From assembly GCA_027574665.1 (NCBI GenBank), contig CM050650.1, positions 54,047,304-54,111,303 of the forward strand: a stretch of DNA of 64,000 bases, read 5' to 3'. The stretch's first letter is position 1. Each line of letters begins with the position of its first letter. The position numbers and the translations under genes were made by a program. Origin of the DNA: Rhynochetos jubatus. Taxonomy: Eukaryota; Chordata; Aves; Eurypygiformes; Rhynochetidae. This document shows, piece after piece, positions 13,333 through 26,625 of this stretch. The notes below the pieces were generated by a model. It worked only from the letters and a program-made list of their open reading frames with translations. It searched no databases and had not been told where the DNA came from.

Positions 13333-16300
13333 ATCCCATACAGTATAGCAAACTGTAACCCATGCTCTTTACCCTGTGGTGTGCCTGAGCACCTGAGTCT
13401 AAATGTCAAGACCGAGACGCTAATCATGATCTTTTCAGATTGAGGCTTGCAAGTGTATCATCTCTTTACTTGGCTTAACCACAAGTTCTACATTGTAAAT
13501 GCCTCAAGAATTCCTTTGGTGTTCCCACATGATCCACCATTTCTTGGAAACCAGTCCTCTCTTCCACTTACCTGAGTAAATGCTTTACACACTCTGTGAA
13601 AGAAAAGGTGCAGAAACAGAATCCCAGCTCAGAGAAAACCACATATTTGGGTCTCCTGAGAAGAAGTCCTTCATTCCCAGTGCTGCTGTATCCAGATAGA
13701 GATTACGGAGAAATATGGGATTGCAAATCCAGATCACCATGTCCAATATTGGAAAATTTACCAACTCGGATATATTGTTGATTAAACATGCCCTGGTAAA
13801 AGGGCAAAACATCTGCAGAGTACACTTCATTTGGATCAAATTGAGGTGAATACCACTGAGGTTGCAGAGTGTTGTGTACTGTATGGCAGTAGAGCCAGAT
13901 TCAAAGCCAGGTTCAGAAAACCAGTAAAATTAACACAGATTTTCATAGTTGGATTCGTTTGTCTCCCGGGGGAAAAGCAGTTAAGGGTTCAGGATAACTA
14001 GCAGCTTCAAGGAGAACAATGCAGGAAGATCTATGGGGTAAGATGAAAAATGAGAGTTGCTGCGAGTATTACCTGTTGGCCTGGTTTATGTTTAGATCCT
14101 TTTCCACAAAGAATATCTGGGGTTTATTGCGGCTGAGTGTTTTTCCCATTCCCATATAAAACTTGAGACGCACCTTAAAAAAACGATAAAAATCAATCAC
14201 ACGTGCAAATAAAAAGCTGACATACGGGTCGAGAACACTTTTGTAACCAGAAACCTTTTCATTAGAAAGGAGACGGCATAGTCCAGTCTGGAATACGTGT
14301 GCTATATGCATACCATACATGTACGTTCCTGTGTGCAGTTTGGCGCTTTAGGTTTGGATAGTTTTCCGTTAGTGACCTAGGCGACTCACCTAAGCTCCAC
14401 CTCCCGTGCGTGCCTGACTGCTGCTTGGTGTGCCTTTACATTTTCTTCATCACTGAAGCTCACAGTATATACTAAAACAGCTCGCCAAGAGAAATAATGT
14501 TCCTCATAGTGTTTTTAGTGACGAAAATGCTTTTTCTAAGGCTCAAGTGCTAATGCCAAAGTCATTTACAGTTACTTCTGGCTTTGTAAGGAATAGGGCT
14601 GTGCGTTCTGTTCAGAATGGACAAAGGGTTAAGTAAATAAAGACTTCCGCATTCTTTTTTATTAAACTGGCTACGTAGGAAGGAGGAAGCCTGCAGAGAA
14701 AGTGCTGGAAACTTATTTCAAAGGCAGGTTATAGATTACTGAGTAGAGGCCCAGTAATGTCTGGGATGAATGATCTGTCCCAAAGCCAAAAGAATTTGAA
14801 GGAAAATGCTTAACTAGATGGAAGAAAACGACAGATGATTTTGTCAGCTTGAATCAAGCAGACGAGTGAAACCCAATTTCCTGGGAATTCATGAAAAGAG
14901 GTATTTCAAAAAAGGAAATAATAAAGTAAGGATGCTGCATCCAGATGGTCAAAATCACACCGTGAAAAACTGTCTTCAGCAGGTGGAGGTTGCCAGCCTT
15001 TTTAAGTGATGATGTCAAGTCTCATCTGCTAAAGCACTGCAGACGCGAACAGTAGCTGGGCAGGAGGCATCAGAAAACCGGATAAGCACCGTACTTCTCC
15101 CAGCGACTCACTGGATGTCATTTCCCACTTGGGACAGAGCACGTGCTCTGTGTCAGTGCTGAAAGGGGCCATTGTCAGAGCGGAACGGTAAAACTGAGCG
15201 GCTCACCTCCAAGGCAATTCAAGAGAAGATTACTGGCATTTTTGTGTAACTAAGGGGCTGGGGTGGAAATCGGTACCCTTTCTTGTTTTCCTTTCCCCGC
15301 CCCCGATAACATTTCCAGGAGGACAGAATGTCTTAGAAGCTTTGAAAACACTAATATAGATGTAAATGTTGCCACTAAAATCTCTGAGTTGGAAGGGACA
15401 AGAGAGCTAGCTCAAGTCCTGGCTCTGACCCCTTCAGGTTCTGGATGCCCTTTGGAGAAAACCCCATTCCACAGTGGGATGAAGCCTTAGGAGCGTGGCA
15501 GACAAGGAAAAGGCCACAGAAGTTCCAGCCATTGAAAGCTTTCCCACCCTAAAAAGTACAAGTCTGAATACAACTCATCACTGCATTACTGACTCTCCAC
15601 GTACTGGTCTTGACCACTTGCACTGTTGCTGCTGGTTTAAAATTCCAGGTGGAAACTTTCCACTTCCACATTCTCTCCTGAATCTCCCATCTAGTCCGCT
15701 CTTGTATAATGTTTTTTCCACATAATACCTAAATGTTTACCCAGCGTTCCACACCTGTAATTTTGGGTCAATAACATCAAGATGTTATGCTCGCACTCAC
15801 CTGCCCAGACTGTTGATGTGGAGACCGATGTACTCTGGGTGTGCAACTGGATTTGGTGGGCTTTTTCCGCCGTTGTCACAGGCGAAGTCTGCTTCCTGCC
15901 TTCTGTGCATGCCACCATAATTTGGGAAGCGGAGGCCCAGCCCAGTCATGGGGGAGCAATGGGTTAGGGGCTATTTTGACTGATATTGACTATATTGAAA
16001 TCTGTGGACCAGCTGATTCACGCAAGACTACTGATTAAATGAGAATAAACCTTTTTTTAATTAAAAAAATCACCTTTCTTTTGGAGATAAGTGAATCAAT
16101 TTTCAGATCCTGACTCTAGAATCTTTTTTCTAGATGGCCTTGAAAATTGTTCAGGTCAGCACAAGTATTAAGAAAGTAATAATTTGTGAACATAGTTTTG
16201 TGAGATTTACTTCTGTTCAGACGTACCAAGTACATCAGTTTGATAGTACGATCAGGCTGATTCAGTGCTTTAAATGGAACATATAAACATATTCTTGTCT

Positions 16301-19277
16301 TTAAGTATATTCTCTATATTAGCTAACTTTCTAATACAATGATCAGCAGTAAAAGAGTTAACATTAACATTTAGTCTGTCATCTTCAGATTTCAGAGTTG
16401 GATGAACAGTTCAGACCAATTGAAAATTATTCTTTTGGTTGTCTTTGGTCTGTTGAAGGTAAGACTGCGTCATTTCTGTTTGACCCATGTCTTCAAGGAT
16501 TTCTTCACAGCCATGATTCTCAAGACATAATTTTATTTTAAATGGGATGTGAGACTCTGGAGCACCAGCTTGATAACAAATTTAATAACAACATAGAGAC
16601 TTGTGTGAACGCAGCATAAGAAATTTCAGAAGCACAAGAATTCAATTGAACATGCCCTTCTTCCTTCCACCTCCTTGCTTTCTCCCTGTCAGACTCAAGT
16701 TCAGGTTGGTATTTATTGAGATAGCACGCAGTAAGCTAAGGCTAGCTATCATCTCTCCACGCCTCCTGCCTGTTTATTTCCATCTCCGTGAAATATTTAT
16801 TGCTGTTTCTTACATTTTTATATCCTGAGGGGTATGGTTTTTGTTTACATCTTCACGGAATTAAGTAGCAGAATGTGTTTGCACAAGCCTCACAGGCATG
16901 CTCCTGCTTGGTCTGTTCAGGTATGAATTAAAGCTGCTTGTAAGGGACTGGAAAATGGAAGTTTTGTAAGTAAAGGTCTGTGTTTCTGGTAGAACAGAAA
17001 GTGGTTTAAATTACACAACAAGAGAAAATGTGTTATTTTGTGACTGTTCCCCCAGCTGAGCAGTTTATTTCCTTGCAGTAATAAATATATTTTGTATCTT
17101 TCTACTCTTGACGTGATTCACAGTTCTGTATGTTTATCCAAAACAAGGCATGGATACAACCTAATGATTTGGCAGAAGGCTTGTCAGTTCAAAATCTGTT
17201 TGCTTGTCCTTAAATCTAGTGACAAAAAGTTCTGATTGGTAGTTAAATTTACAAAAGGATGTAGTGGTCTTAACACCGCAACGTTTGACTTGCAGGCAAG
17301 CGTAGCCCTCCCATGCAAGGTGTAGGAGATGAGTGGTGAGTCTTCCTCAAACAATTTAAACTGGGATCTGCCACTTTTCCACAAAGCTGCTTCCTTCAGA
17401 GACTGCTGGTCTCCGCTCCTGGGCCCTGGGATCTTCAAGCTTTTATGCAGTGGAGCACCTTTAGAGAGGGCCAGTGTGAGAGTGTCTGCCACTGTCCGCT
17501 GTAGGACCCCGGGTAGGACACTAACTGATGGGCGAGGGGGAACGGAGCCTGGTGTCCCGTTTCCACTGTGAACTGAACAGTTGGATAGAAATCATTAGTG
17601 GAAACAAAACCTCTTCGTGTGTCTACCTGGCACCTGAGAGCTCTGAGGAAGTTGTTGTCTCTATGGTTCACTCGACTTCTGTGGCAAGAAAATGGATATG
17701 TATTACACCCACAATCTGTGCATACTGTGACGTGCTTTTCGCCTAGAAGTACTGAGAGGATTATATGTGTGAAGTTGTATTTACAGTTACACAACTCCTC
17801 TGGGCTGCTTCCGGGCAAGTGCCATGGGGTATGTCTGTAGTGCTGAATAAACCACGGCAGGAAGCACTACGTGGCCGAGTGGCGCAGGATGCGTCCCGTC
17901 TGTCCTCCTAGTGCCTGGCTCCCCTCTGAGCAGAAGCTGCCCTCAAGTCCTGCACAGTGCTCTGCCCTGCACCTCCCTGGTTCCTCATCTGCTGCCCTGG
18001 GGCCCTCGGAGGTGGTAGATTTTGATGGAGTGTGGATTTGGAGGTTTTTTTTCCTCCATTCCAGAGCATCTGAAACAATCTGAGCTGCACTACAGCCCAC
18101 CACATGGGTGGGTTTACAGCGTGAAACTGAGAGTATTGTCACATGCCATGGCATCAAGTGGGAAACGTTCTGTAGCGCAAATCCTGCTAGAGTAATGTCA
18201 GAAAACTGTGCAAGGTGGAGGGAGCCAAGCTTGGCGCAGCCGTGCCGATACCGGGAACAATCCATAGAGTGAAATATTTCCCGCAATGCACTCAGTCTTT
18301 CTCCTGGAGCAGGTTATCAGGTGTAGCCCCACAACAGGGAGCCCGCTAGCACCTGAGCCTCGTCCAAGCCGTGGTGCTAAGGCTTGCTGCATGGCCATTA
18401 TTTTGATTTAGCAGTAGGGATGTGCTCAGTGAATCTCCACAGGGGCCAGGAGCCTCAATTTCTGTCCTTGCAGAGGTAGACTGCAACAAGAGAAATCGAA
18501 CTGCAGGAGGGATTTTGCTTCCCAGCTTATGTAAGGGCAGTTTATTTGAGCCATAGGATGCTCTTGGCTTGGGAAAAGAGAAACTGCACTGGCTCTTGCA
18601 ACTTTTAAAAAAATACGTACATTTATATGGCTTTAGTGCTCAAGAGGAATAAAATACATCTGGGGAATACCTGTCTCTAAAAAATATAATCAAGGAATAA
18701 AACCAGAACAAATTGAGACTGGAGCAGGACATAAAAAGAAAGGTTAGGAGGTAAACATACATTAAAATATTTAAACATAATATAAACATACATGAAGAAT
18801 AAACATTTAATTTCTGCTTTTACATTGTCATTTAAGCCTGAGCCACATTTTCAAAAGCAGATTTCAAAAAACTAATCCAATATCTTCATAGATAATTAAG
18901 CTCCTAAATCACTCAGATGTTGCAGAATGTAATCCCCACCTCCCATTTTCTAATTAACTAATTAACTTTCCTAGAAAAGAGCAGCTGAGTTCAAGAACTG
19001 TTGAAGTCAAATGTTTGCATAATCTGTCATTTGTTGTAGGGAATAAGAAAGGTTCCCTACAAAGTCAGAACTGTAATTAAAACACGTGTCTCTATAGGAG
19101 AAGAGAATTTAGACTTGCTTTGTTACGTTTCAGGGAAAACACGTGTTGGAAGATTATGAGTTGGTGTACAACTTTCAAAGATAATTCTCTTAATTAGGAC
19201 CCTCGTTTCATCACTTTGCCATTCCCTTTTTCTGTGAAAACATTAAGTTTGGGTTCCAGACAGCAGACTGAAATGGC
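13333..19277. other. Intergenic DNA, no gene recognised
   Basis: About 5.9 kb without a supportable gene. The 17.8-18.4 kb part is GC-richer and carries a 139-codon minus-strand frame with no recognisable domain. The 18.6-18.97 kb part is strongly A/T-rich, with several ATTAA and TAAACATA repeats. I saw no LINE or LTR signatures in this stretch. Confidence 0.5.
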
Positions 19278-19961
19278 TGTGCTGGTTTTAGCTGGCAGAG
19301 TTAATTTTCTTCACCACAGGTACTATGAAGCCGTGTTTTGGATTTGTGCAAGGCAAACATATTTTGGATTTGCACCGAGAAGAGTACTGATAATGCTGGT
19401 GGGTTTAGTTGTTGCTAAGGAGTGTTTGTACCAAGTCGAGGACTTTTTGGTTTCTGGTGCTGCACCTGCGTTCCCATTTTTTTTTTTACTACAAGCAGCA
19501 GGGAGGGGACACAGTCCAGACACCTAACCCAAACTGACCCGAGGGGTGTTTCGTCACATAGAACGTCATGCTCAGTATCTAAGGTGGGGGTGGGCCGGGG
19601 GGCCGTGTTAGTCATTGGTTTGTTTTCTCATTTGCTCTTTCGCTTGTGGGGCTCGCTCTAGCTCACACTACTCAGGACCTGGCTGGGTATCGGTCGGTGG
19701 GTGGTAAGCAATTGTAATATTTGTTTTATTTTCCATTATTTTCGTAGTAGTAGTATTTTCAGTACATATAATTAGTAGTAATATTAGTATTATTAGTATC
19801 ACAATTTTATTCATTTATATTCAATTATTAAATTGTTCTTATCTCAGGCCACGAGCTCCCTTGTCTTTTCCTCTGACTCTCCTCCTCCACTGGAGGGGTT
19901 GGGGGGAGGTGAGCAAGCGGCTGCATCTTACTTTGCTGCTGGCTGGGATTAAACCATGACA
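19278..19961 (+). mobile_element. ERVK-type LTR, 5' LTR with adjoining leader
   Basis: This 684-bp LTR begins TGTGCTGGTTTTAGCTGG and ends TAAACCATGACA, so it has the TG...CA termini of retroviral LTRs. It includes a ttattaaattgttcttatctc segment, a plausible polyadenylation signal and R-region start, followed by the pyrimidine-rich and ggggggaggtgagc tracts shared with the copy at the left window edge. A tRNA-Lys-like primer-binding site follows 8 bp downstream, which fixes the orientation as + and identifies this as a 5' LTR of a class II (ERVK-like) element. No matching 3' LTR or gag-pol remains downstream, so the provirus is truncated. Confidence 0.85.
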
Positions 19962-19969
19962 GTCCCTTT

Positions 19970-19987
19970 TGGCACCCGACATGTGAC
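19970..19987 (+). other. Primer-binding-site relic, tRNA-Lys type
   Basis: The 18 bases TGGCACCCGACATGTGAC match the tRNA-Lys-1,2 primer-binding site of betaretrovirus-like elements (TGGCGCCCAACGTGGGGC, general knowledge) at 13 of 18 positions. In a provirus this is where minus-strand DNA synthesis is primed. It lies just 3' of the LTR, as expected. The differences suggest an old, decayed copy. Confidence 0.75.
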
Positions 19988-20239
19988 TCAAAGGTTGAGG
20001 TAACGACAGATCTAATTACTGTGTGTTAAAAAGGAATTGTAAGTAGTCGTTATAACGTTTTGGTAGTGGCTGGCCAGGATGTTGAGTTCTTTGCTCTTTG
20101 AGCTGTTACTAGAACTACTGCATGCCCTGGGAGACATCATCAAACCATAGCATTGCCCCTGCTTTTCAGCACTATGTATAAATAGGGTGCATATAATAAG
20201 GGTATTGAACAACTGAGGAGTTGTGGACAGCAACAACAG
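19988..20239 (+). mobile_element. Probable ERVK leader remnant
   Basis: The sequence after the primer-binding site (aaggttgaggtaacgacag and onward) is likely the untranslated leader of the same element. It carries no gag reading frame. The remnant gives way to an old CR1 near 20240, and the exact junction is not visible. Confidence 0.45.
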
Positions 20240-20685
20240 TGATCAGAGCTTGAGGAAATATGTGGCCAGTGACAAAGGGCACAGGAATTTGGTTTGTTTA
20301 GCTTGGAGAAAAGGTGACTTAGAAAAATGGTGATAACAATCCTCAGAAAGGCTAGAGGACTCCAGGAAAAAGGGGAATAAAACTGTTCTCCGTGACCTCT
20401 GTGAATAGGACAAGAAATAATCTAAAAAAAAAAATAAAATCTCAAATTGCGTCAAGTGAGATGTAGCTGAGACATCACCGGTCAGAGTAGCAAAGGGCTG
20501 GAGGCCAGTGAGGTGGTAGGCTCTTTGTTATCAGAGGTGTTAAGAACATCTCTTCAGATGTTTAAGTACAAACATCTGTCAGGGCAGTCTAGGCACAGCC
20601 AGCTCTACCTTGGGAGAGGTGGATGTGCTAAGTGGCCTCCCAAGGTCTCTCGTGGACCTATTTCCATCATTCTACTACTCTTGAA
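20240..20685 (+). mobile_element. Old degraded CR1 LINE 3' fragment
   Basis: On the + strand the order of CR1 landmarks is preserved but strongly diverged: tttgtttagcttggagaaaa (end of ORF2), gtgaccTctgtgaataggacaag, then tttaagtacaaacatctgtcag and ctcccaaggtctctcgtgg (3'UTR). All frames are broken. The divergence is clearly higher than in the copies at 12.7 and 31.8 kb, so this is an older insertion. Confidence 0.75.
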
Positions 20686-20770
20686 AAAAAACACAGCACT
20701 TTTTAGGTATTTTGTATGTAAAAAGGAAACGCCTTTTTTGTTTCCTATTGCTGTTCTCCCCTGAGGTCAC

Positions 20771-21317
20771 TGTCATGGTTTAGGCCCAGCCAGCAACTCA
20801 GCATCACGTGGCAGCTCACTCACTCCTCCCTGGTGGGATGGGGAGGAGAAAATATCAGGAAAGGCTCGTGGGTCAAGACAAGGATGGGGAGGGATCACTC
20901 ACCAGTTATCATCACCGGCAAAACAGATGTGACCTGGAGAAGAAAAATCCATTTAATTTGCTACCAATCACATCAGTGTGGGGAAATGAGAAACAAAACC
21001 AAATATTAAAAACACCTTCCCCACACCCCTCTCTTCTTCCTGGGCTCAGCTTTGCTCCAGCCCACATTCTCCCTGCCTTTCTGCACTAACCTAGGCGTCT
21101 GTCCTGTTGGTCTCTCTCACACCCCACTCCTCTCCCTGCTGTCAGTCTCTCTGTTTTCCCCTCGTAAACATATCAATCACAGAGGTGCTAACTGGCTCGG
21201 CCATGGCCAGAGGTGGGTCCAACTTGGAGGTGGGGAAACTTCTAGCAGCTCCTCACAGGAGAGCTATCCTTATGGCCCCTCTGCTGCTACCAATACCCAC
21301 CACGCAAACCCCATGCA
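20771..21317 (-). mobile_element. Solo LTR with perfect 5-bp target duplication
   Basis: The + strand segment starts TGTCATGGTTTAGGCCCAGC and ends CCCCATGCA, giving TG...CA ends. It is flanked by identical gtcac pentamers at 20766-20770 and 21318-21322, so both borders are exact. Internal landmarks known from avian ERV LTRs are gcagctcactcactcctccc, cggcaaaacagatgtgac and cttctagcagctcctcacag. From memory the family is normally longer, so this 547-bp copy appears to carry an internal deletion around 21030-21090. The minus orientation is inferred by analogy with the other LTRs and is less certain than the element itself. No internal retroviral sequence remains. Confidence 0.88.
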
Positions 21318-21322
21318 GTCAC

Positions 21323-24300
21323 AAATGATAAAGGGATCCTCAGGCTGTAAGGCTTCTGAGCAGTGGTTTAGCCAAATGTTGTCTGAATGCACCATTTCTA
21401 CCCTCTCCCACCCTCTACATAGTCCTAAACAATTACTTTACATTTGGGGGCAGGGAGAAAATCTCTTGACGCTCACTCTTCACCACAGTAACTTGGAAAG
21501 GTCTTTTACATGAGCAAAAACATGCCTTCCTTTTTGGAAAGTGATTTTCATGTTTATGATCTTGGCTGCAGAAACAAAAAGTGAATGATATATAGTTGTA
21601 CCCATTGCGTGCAGGTTTTTTCACTGAATGTAACATCAGAAACCACAACTACAGCACAACCTTTTTCTGTTATGTCCCTCAGGTTCCATCATTGGCTAGG
21701 TTTGCTCTTGGAGTTAGTCCACGCCACCTTTAAGCTTACTCAAAGGGATTAAAACTTTTCCTACCTCTATAATTAAAGCCTCTTGGCCTTCCATATTAAA
21801 GTATACATGAGAAAAGTTTTTAAAGTAATGAGATGCATTTCTATTCAGCAAAATGTATACGCATGCTTGTTGGCATCTGTTTAGTTCTCGATACCTGAAC
21901 ACACTCAAGCATGGGCCTTGCTGTACCGCAACTGTGATACTGTTAGACTTTGCCGGTTCGTAACTATGGAGCTGAGAAGCACAGTGCTCCCTGGCAACAC
22001 TTGATTACATCCTAAACGTAGAAAGAAAAATGTTAAAATGCACAGTACAGAGAATAGCAGCTTTATTTTCTTCCAATCTACTTATATACCTCTAATCTAC
22101 AGTCTTTTCTCTTTCTAGTTCTGCTGTGCTTATTGCAGGCTGTTTGGTCCACCTGACTCAGTCATTTATTTTTGAAGATCTATTAACCACTGGTGACTTT
22201 CATCAGTCAGCACTTCATCTCCTCTGCCATACTGTCCCCTGCTTAATTTTGGGGTCCTTGATTGTCCTCTGATTCTATGATTTCTTCTTGCTTCAGATCA
22301 TTTTGGATTAGGATCAAAGCTTTTAAAGGTCATCTCTATCTATGTTAGTCCATGTCATATCCACAGCTTGCTTCTGCCCTCTGAAGTGTCTGCTCCTTAG
22401 TAAGTGCCCAGATAGTCAGCCTTCTTACTTTTGTTACTGTTGCTGGTTTTCACTTATGTCTTTTGCTATTCAAGCTGTTTATAAATATATGTCAGATTCA
22501 GTTACCTTCTCGCACTGTTATACCCCCCAGGGTTTTAAACCTGATGCTTCACTAGGATGAGAAACTCCACAGTGAGGGCAAAAGAACACACAAAAGTACC
22601 AACTCGGATCTTGGCCACAGAAATGCATATTTCTACCAAACACTGTGCTTGGAAGGTGTGACCATGAAAGATCAACAGCGTTATGCACAAGAGCTCTGAC
22701 CAGAGTTAAAGCTAGTAATTGGGCCATGAAGTTTGTGAGATGAACACACCGTACTCCACCTGAGCATTTCATTAGGACCGCTGAGCTCTGATGGGATCCT
22801 GGGTCTTCACATGGAGCTCTGGCCCACCAAGAGGGAAATGTCTTGGGACACAGTCCTACTTGCCCTACAACTAAAAGTAAAAGTCTAAAACTTAGAGTTT
22901 TTTTCCAACAGACTTTTGGAAAGAAGAGCAGAAATAAAGTTCCTTCTTTCCTTGTCTCCCATCAGCTTATGTTTCCAAAGGCATAAAACGAGACTTAACT
23001 CCATAGTTAATGCCTCCTCCCATGTTCTGCTTAAGCTGTGATCAGAGAAGGACAGAGAAATAAATATTACCAAAACTGAGATGCAAACTAAGTGCCTGGA
23101 CCAGTTTAAGCTGAATGAATGGGTCAGGCAGAGTAGGCTATGGTGAGTTGGTGATGTTTTTATACGGTTTGTAGAACGGTGGAGAGGTGCACCCAAGAGG
23201 TAAAACCCAGATGTCAGGGCTGAGAGACTGGCAGGATGGCTAAATGCATGAAGAAGAAAATAGAAGAACATGTAGAGGAAGATTGAGTTCTTTTTCTGCT
23301 AAATGAACAGCTAAAGATCCATGAAGTGCAAGGGAACCGGGCTGCAACATTAGCTTGGCCAGGAGACGGATCCAAAGTGAATCTGCAGTCAACAAACCGA
23401 CAATAACTACATTTGTGTTCGTAGCTCTTATTGCCCAGAAGTAAGGTGTGGAGGGAGAATGACAATGCCCCAGAACACTGGGGGAAGGGGACAGCAAGGT
23501 TCCTCTGAAGGAGTGGACAGGAGGGAGAGGAAAAAAAGCTGGCTATGGAAGCCTGGCAAGAGCTGGCTTCAGGCAGTCAGCAGAGCCCACAGCACCTGAC
23601 TGGTCACTGAGGAAGAAGCTTTGCACCCAGCTTTAGATTAAGACGAAGGGCGTCTGAACCCTTCACAAGAGCAGCCTGCCTGTTCTGTAAGCAAAAAGCT
23701 AGGCTTTCTAGACTTTTTGAGGAACACTTAGTGTTTCTAAATCACTTCTAACCCTCACAGGAAAGGCCCCATGTCAAAGCTAAGTATTACAGTTTAATCT
23801 GCATCCCTTACTGATGTACAGACTTTGCTTATCGCCTATTAATTTATTCATGCTTCCTATGTTCAGAATTTTTTCACGACAGATACATCTGTAACCAAAA
23901 CACCAAAGGAATTGCACTCTGTACGCTGACATATCTTTGATCAGCTAGATTATATTCTACTAACGCTGCATTACTTGAAAGGGAGAATTGATAAACTAAA
24001 AGGGGATAAACGAGGTACCTGCTTGTCATGTAGAAGGAATTAAAATGCAATGCATAACATTTACATATCCATCACATATAAAGCTGTTATGCTTCCTAAA
24101 CACTAACTATGCAACTTGAGTTAGAAAAATCCCTCCAGCCACTCAGCTACATTAATATTACACAATGGACGCATAACATAACACACCATGGTCTTTTTAT
24201 CTTCCCTTTTTGCTTCTATTACTAATAATAGAAGTAAGAAGTAAGAAAAACTTGTGGAAGGGAAGTTATTCACTAAGGTGGCTATCATTCATATGGAAAG

Positions 24301-26625
24301 AGAATACTGATTTTTATGGAAAGGCTGAAATGAGAAGAGGTATCAGATATATCATCCTTTTATCAGAGAGGTGTCGGGGTCTAACTACTTCAATCGCATT
24401 CAGACACAAAAACTGCACTTCTAAAAAGAGAAATGTCTTGATAACCAGACTGCAAGCCCATGTCATGTTTATCTGATTAATAAAATTTCTGTCATGGAAA
24501 TGACAGTGGATAAAAAAAGGAACATTTATAGCAGGCAGGATGATCCATTGAAAGAAAATAATAGATGCAAGTTTCAGTCTAACTTCTTTTTTTTTTTTTT
24601 CCATGGAAAAATCGATGACTTATGGAGTATAGCAAATTAGTTAATTATGTAAAATGTCAAACCCTGAAAATGATGTAAGATTTGATTTTACAAATCAGTT
24701 CTGCCTGTGAGAAGTTTTGCAATAGTAAGTACTAGTGATTAATGTGTCAGCATGAGGGACTGCTGCAGATCCTACCACTGTAATAACAGAATATAATAAT
24801 TACATGGTTGGAAAGTCCACATAATAACAAATACTAAGTTCGAGTTATTTTAAATAGTGGTTTCAAATGAAAGTTAAAAAGCAGCATTAAGGTACAGCAA
24901 GGTGGTCTCCCTATGTGGCCCTTTTTAAAATCAGAACATACTGTACAGCTGCCTTTGCAGCACATTTACCACCCTGCCAGCCAGAGGACCCATGTTTGGG
25001 GACAATGTCAGATTGTCTGTGTCTGGCTTTTGCAAAAATTGCGCATACTCGGAACATGATGCATTTGGAATTTCTTCAAACACTCTCCTATTCTCAGTTA
25101 TTTGCATTCTTCCTTTCCCAGCCAGCCAAACCCCAACAGGACTTGACAGTTTCAATGTCAGCAGTTTCTTCTCACTTTCTAGAGCATAACATACAGAAAA
25201 CACAGAAGAATTTCTATAGGCTTTACCTTACCTCTTAATGTACCACTTGCTTTCAATGTAAGATCCAGTCCTTCATTCCTGACAAGTCTAGTACTAGTAT
25301 TTGTAAGTGCGAGACGAACGGGTTGCATCACGCAGTCGTCAGCTCAAAACTGAGCTCTGCAGTGGCAGTTCAGTTTTATTGGATAGGCAACATCTTCAAA
25401 AGATAAAGTGACATTACGTGTATTTCACATTGACCAAAATGTAGGCAGTTGGAAAACTGTAGCAATGGAATATTTTTTTGGGCTCTAAATTTGGAAATAT
25501 TCCCTACTGCTTTTTGTTTGTTTGTTTTTGGTTTGTTGTGTTGGGGTTTGGGTTTTTTTGCATTCTTTTCCTATTTAGCATCTCCTTCCTATAGTTTGCT
25601 TTCATTCAACTGGAACTATATCTGCTTGCAAGAGTACAGCTTGTCCCATTTTGCTGTTGTTAGAGATGTGTTCTGCCCACTTCAAGACTTCTGATATTTT
25701 TGCATCTTAACTTTTTCAAAAACTTTTCTTTGAATCATTTCTGTCCCTGAAGCAACTTCTTCAACAATTCCTGCTAGCTGGATGCACTGCCAAAGCAGGT
25801 ATGTGATTATTCCTTTTGAAGGCGATGTGACAAAGCATGCCCCACGTGCAAACGTCTGGCAGCCTCTGTGAAGCAAAGAACTGAGCTGCACACAGCGTGT
25901 TCAGCATCCCGTCTCAGTTTCTCACTGCAGACACTCCACAAGCATTAGCATGTTTTCATAGGCACATAGTATAGGACAGTCAAAGTTTAAATTAGGAGAC
26001 AGTGGACGAACTTTGGGAATTCTCACCTTGCTAACATTGGCTAATCCTTGCCTCTCTTGCAAGTTATCGTGCAGTGCTGCGGGAAGGAGCCGTTTTCTAC
26101 TTACAGTAGAAATCACACTATGAGTAATTTCCCTTGAAAAACATAAGACAATGATGTAAATGTTATAAAATGTTTCACTGTCTCTCTGCCAAACTTCTTT
26201 GGGACCTTCCAACCCTGCTTTAATTTACAAAAGTCTTGAGCTATGCAGAACAACAGCACGTGGGGTACTCATGTGCCTTCACCATTCCCCATTTAATAAG
26301 TCCCACCATTAAGCAATGTTACCCAAACTCTTCTGAAATTATATTGATTTGTTTGCTTCTCAGAGATTTCCCAGCCATAAAAACTCCTGTAAAATGACTA
26401 CATCACCCCTTTGTAGTTTTGGCTGCTTAGTTACAGCAAACCTATTCCGTCTATCGGATGGAAAAGACCTTCACAGCAGATCCAGGGTATGAGAAGTAGA
26501 GGCTTCCTGGGGGTTGCAGGCGGTGCAGGGGGGTGGTTTGGACTTTCATTTTGCCATCTTTCATATATCACACAAAACCCAGTGGAAGGAACACCCATCT
26601 GGTTGAGATAGAGGAAGTATTGGGG
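21323..26625. other. Intergenic DNA, no gene recognised
   Basis: About 5.3 kb of A/T-rich single-copy sequence. A 14-base T run lies at 24587-24600. A G/T-rich low-complexity tract (TTTG units) lies at about 25512-25560. Open frames up to 128 codons (minus, 22885-23271) show no domain that I recognise. No RNA gene or LINE fragment was evident. Confidence 0.5.

Noticed and set aside
12838-13443. 201-codon + strand frame
   Set aside because: It is the reverse complement of a CR1 3' portion, so it is an antisense shadow of a repeat.
15380-15490. gagttggaagggac, resembling a CR1 3' end
   Set aside because: Only about 14 bases match and the following sequence does not continue as CR1.
17867-18286. 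139-codon minus-strand frame in a G+C-richer patch
   Set aside because: No recognisable domain, no splice sites paired with other exons, and a length compatible with chance.
26190-26225. gggaccttccaaccctg, resembling a CR1 tail
   Set aside because: The match is short and isolated, with no CR1 landmarks on either side.
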